A stretch of DNA of 64,000 nucleotides from Linnemannia schmuckeri. Lineage: Eukaryota > Mortierellomycota > Mortierellomycetes > Mortierellales > Mortierellaceae. The translations under genes were made by a program, and so were the position numbers. The stretch is from assembly GCA_029449235.1 (NCBI GenBank), contig JANATG010000006.1:1054001-1118000 (forward strand), given 5' to 3'. The notes under the pieces are model-generated. The model searched no databases. It was not told the DNA's origin and saw only the letters and a list, made by a program, of their open reading frames with translations. This document shows, one piece after another, positions 61,495 through 64,000 of this stretch. Each line of letters opens with the position of its first letter. Position 1 is the stretch's first letter.

Positions 61495-64000
61495 TTAGTT
61501 GGTGGGGTTTGTTGTCGATACAGGAATATTCTCTGTCGAGTGCGTAGTCGCGTTCGTAGTCGGTGCTGCTGTTGAGGACCCTGTATGAGGTTTAGAAGGT
61601 GCAGACGAGGGGGGTAAATTGCTGCGGCTGGGTTCCTGGCTGGTACCTCTCGTGTTCACTTGACTGTCGGACGGGTCGACCAGTCCCTTCCTCGATGTAG
61701 TAGCTATTGTAGTAGCCTTGGCCGCTTCCAGTCGCGCTTCGCGAAGAAGGGCTCGCTGAGCGCTGGCACTACCAATGACTGGAGGATCAATCGACATGCC
61801 GCGTCGGATCACAGCGGTGTTCGTTCCCTTGGTTGCCGAGGAGAGACCAGGTGTACCCATGCGAGGTTTCGTGATCGCTCCTCCTGACCGCGGGCCCCGA
61901 AGGTGGTCGTCATGCCCAACTGTTCTCGTAGATGATGGTGGTGCGGATGGTGCTCGTTGGTTTGATGTCCTAGATACCCTACTGATCGGGTTCGAAGAGG
62001 TGCTGGTTGTGCGAGAGACAGGCTTGGCCGACTGCGCTCGGGTAAATTTGGAAGCGGCCAATGCAGCGTCAGCAGCAGCCTTTGCTCGCGCGCGTGGACC
62101 CAGCGGTACCTCGGCTGTTGCATCTCCAGAAGCTGTACTGGATGAGGATGTTGCAGCGAACGTCGAGAGATGTCCAGTTTTTGAGCGAGTCTCAGAGGAA
62201 GGCACATGTTGAGGTGGCACCGACCCAGCCTGTCGTTTCCGACTAAATGGCTGAGACACGGCGGACGGGAGGTCGTTGAGGGCTGCCTTCCTCTTATGAC
62301 TCCCCGTAGCAGCAGCTGGGGTATGGTCTCTGCGTGTAGCCACTGGGTGTGAAGGTGCTTCCTCGACAAGCTTCCTGGTTACCGATGCTACAGAAATTGA
62401 CGACGCGGATGTCTCAGACGAGGGCGTTGGCGATCCGGAGTCCGAACGGACGACAGGCATCTCCTCGTTTAGTCCTTTCACCATCTCCATTCTGGTACTG
62501 GTCGCCTCGGCACTGCTGTCCAGTCCCAGGTCCATCGAGCTCTGGTAGGGACTCTCGCCGTGCATCTCCCAAACTTGTTTCCGAAGCGACTCGACATTCT
62601 CCTTGTTACCCAGCTTCTCCTCCAACTCGATCGCCCTGAACATCAACCGCTGGTTCTCAATCCGGAGCTCATTGTTCTCCTGTTTGATCTTGACATGGTA
62701 CTGGAGCTTCTGCTTAGGGTTCTGGTGCTTCATAATGTTCTCGTTGACCAAGCCCAAATCACGGACCTGCTCCATCAGCTTGCCGTTCTCCGTCGCCAGA
62801 CCCTCAAACAGAGCTCGTGTTTTGTCGCGCCTCTCAACCTGTTGTTGAACCAATGTCTGCTGTTCCTCCTTCATCTTCATCAATAGCTGACGTTGGGCCA
62901 ACAGCTGCTCCTCCTTCAGCTTGCGCTTGGTTTCCTGGATAAGTAGTTCCTTCTCATTACCTTCCTGCTCCTCCAGCAATGCCTTGCCTTCCAGCAGAGT
63001 TGTCTCCAGACGCTCAACCTTGACGCGCTCCTGAGTCAGTTCTTCCTCCAGCGCATTCATTCGTTCTTTGTTGTAGACTGCCTGCTCCTCCAATTGCTGC
63101 AGTTGTGCTGTCTTTTGTTGAATCGTTTCGAGCGCCTGCTCGACTTCACGCTCAGCAATTTGTCGCTGGACTTCGACATCCTGCAGCCGCTTCTCCATCT
63201 CCTCGGCAATCTTCAAGGTGCTCGCTTTGGACTCATTCAACAGCTGCTCGTTCATCTCCTGCGCCAGGGCAACGTTCGCCTCCAGCTGTACAGTACGCGT
63301 CTGGGCCCGGACAAGTTCCTCGCGGGCTTTCTCAAGCTCCATAGTGCGTTTCAGCTCACGCTCGTGGAAACCCTGCTGTTGGCGCTCAGTGATGGCAGGT
63401 CCCAAGTCTGCAAACTGGGCTCGCAACTCCCGGAACTTGCGCTTGTATTCCTCATTAAGCATGTTTTCGTTGGTCTTGACAGCAAGATCGTTCCTGGCCT
63501 TGCTCAGTTGATATTCGAGCTCGTCCTGAACCGTCCTGTACTCCATCTCTAACGTTCTGTTGCTGTCCCGCGCTTGTTCCAGCTTCTGTTCTGCCTCTCC
63601 GACCTTGCGGGCCATCTCCGAAACCTTATCCCTAAGCTCGGTCCGTGTGGTCTCCAGACGCTCCTTCTCCCACAGCTCCTGCTTCAATTCCAGCGAGACC
63701 TTACTCAGTTCTTGCTTCTGCTCCTCCAGAGTGGTTTCCAATGCGAGGTTCTTTGATGTGATTGTCTCGATCTGGGACATAAGGCGAGTCTTTTCTTGTT
63801 GGAGTTCCAGTGAGGCCTTGTTCAGCGCCTGCTTCTTCTCTTCCAAAGCGGCCTCTAGAGCAAGGTTCTTGGAGGACATCGACTCGCCTTCGGATGACAA
63901 TGATTCGACTTGGGACGTAAGGCGGCTCTTCTCCTGCTCGAGCTCCTGAGACATCTTGCTCAGCGCTTGCTTCTGCTCTTCCAGAGTGGCCTCCATCTCC
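61495..64000 (-). CDS. Coiled-coil protein with HMMR/KIF15-like C-terminal motif (partial)
   Basis: The frame runs off the window at 64000, so the N-terminus and any motor or other domain is missing. Visible: about 833 residues without an intron. The first 470 or so are a nearly continuous Gln/Glu/Lys/Leu-rich coiled coil that begins with near-repeats of LEEQKQALSK. Around residue 420 the segment HQNPKQKLQYHVKIKQEN resembles the conserved C-terminal block of HMMR and KIF15 (GHQN-KQKI--VVKLK-EN), which binds microtubule or spindle partners in animals. The last 310 residues are Ser/Thr/Pro/Arg-rich and basic, as in microtubule-associated tails. A spindle or cytoskeletal role is inferred. Other long coiled-coil scaffolds remain possible. 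Confidence 0.75.
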   Translation of the reverse strand, partial: EMEATLEEQKQALSKMSQELEQEKSRLTSQVESLSSEGESMSSKNLALEAALEEKKQALNKASLELQQEKTRLMSQIETITSKNLALETTLEEQKQELSKVSLELKQELWEKERLETTRTELRDKVSEMARKVGEAEQKLEQARDSNRTLEMEYRTVQDELEYQLSKARNDLAVKTNENMLNEEYKRKFRELRAQFADLGPAITERQQQGFHERELKRTMELEKAREELVRAQTRTVQLEANVALAQEMNEQLLNESKASTLKIAEEMEKRLQDVEVQRQIAEREVEQALETIQQKTAQLQQLEEQAVYNKERMNALEEELTQERVKVERLETTLLEGKALLEEQEGNEKELLIQETKRKLKEEQLLAQRQLLMKMKEEQQTLVQQQVERRDKTRALFEGLATENGKLMEQVRDLGLVNENIMKHQNPKQKLQYHVKIKQENNELRIENQRLMFRAIELEEKLGNKENVESLRKQVWEMHGESPYQSSMDLGLDSSAEATSTRMEMVKGLNEEMPVVRSDSGSPTPSSETSASSISVASVTRKLVEEAPSHPVATRRDHTPAAATGSHKRKAALNDLPSAVSQPFSRKRQAGSVPPQHVPSSETRSKTGHLSTFAATSSSSTASGDATAEVPLGPRARAKAAADAALAASKFTRAQSAKPVSRTTSTSSNPISRVSRTSNQRAPSAPPSSTRTVGHDDHLRGPRSGGAITKPRMGTPGLSSATKGTNTAVIRRGMSIDPPVIGSASAQRALLREARLEAAKATTIATTSRKGLVDPSDSQVNTRGTSQEPSRSNLPPSSAPSKPHTGSSTAAPTTNATTHSTENIPVSTTNPTN
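63660..63996 (-). repeat. Three near-tandem coiled-coil repeats of about 40 residues
   Basis: Within the partial coiled-coil gene, units starting LEEQKQALSK, LEEKKQALNK and LEEQKQELSK follow one another, separated by SSKNLALE or TSKNLALE. More units may lie beyond the window. Confidence 0.8.

Noticed and set aside
1..64000. CRISPR arrays, operons, prophage or secondary-metabolite cluster
   Set aside because: Gene structure is eukaryotic with introns; no spaced direct repeats, no polyketide synthase, peptide synthetase or terpene synthase genes are present.

Overview
This window looks like nuclear DNA of an early-diverging filamentous fungus, most likely of the Mortierella/Linnemannia type (Mortierellomycota). 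That placement is an inference. It rests on frequent short spliceosomal introns with GTAAGT-like donors and TNCTAAC-like branch sites, many homopolymer tracts, Q/H/N-rich regulators, and a gene content that includes GDP-L-fucose synthase, expanded OPT transporters and a cyclin Q/DGCR6-type repertoire. I did not compute composition or run searches. Exon structures were joined by hand from reading frame, splice signals and family conservation. Coordinates of spliced genes are the outer limits, and exons are listed in the evidence.

Layout. 1-7142 has no convincing gene and is low-complexity upstream DNA. 7143-8279 (+) is a four-finger C2H2 transcription factor with a His-rich tail. 9083-11529 (+) is a long Q/N-rich cyclin Q (FAM58-type) protein. 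11707-13344 (-) is an Ahp1/PMP20-type peroxiredoxin. It is divergent from 13869-16562 (+), an amphiphysin-type BAR-SH3 protein (Rvs167/Hob1-like). 18630-21811 (+) is the five-RRM pre-rRNA processing factor Mrd1.

22670-38119 is a minus-strand tandem array of four oligopeptide transporter (OPT) genes. Three are intact (776, 765 and 754 aa). The third in map order (32336-34993) is a pseudogene with two frameshifts and two nonsense codons. A 4-kb gene-free stretch follows (38120-42172), containing a tRNA-derived element.

42173-43711 (-) is GDP-L-fucose synthase, divergent from mitochondrial ribosomal protein uS19m (43999-44256, +). Ribosomal proteins eL19 (44983-46384, -) and uS13 (47339-48361, +) form a second divergent pair. 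A 323-bp foldback element (48856-49178) separates uS13 from a full-length MRP/ABCC transporter with TMD0 (49776-54979, +). Then come a NUDIX ADP-sugar pyrophosphatase-like gene (55227-56359, +), a sigma-type glutathione S-transferase with an in-frame stop (56512-57605, -), a DGCR6/gonadal-family protein (57955-59457, -), proteasome subunit alpha6/Pre5 (59894-61352, +) and the C-terminal part of a coiled-coil protein with an HMMR/KIF15-like C-terminal motif (61495 to the window end, -).

Themes. Most genes are housekeeping and arranged as divergent or convergent pairs with short spacers. The OPT array, the MRP transporter, the GST and the peroxiredoxin suggest peptide/thiol uptake and glutathione-linked detoxification, but physical proximity here does not prove functional linkage. 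The most unusual structural feature is the number of genes whose first coding exon is nine bases or fewer, including two whose ATG appears to be split by an intron.
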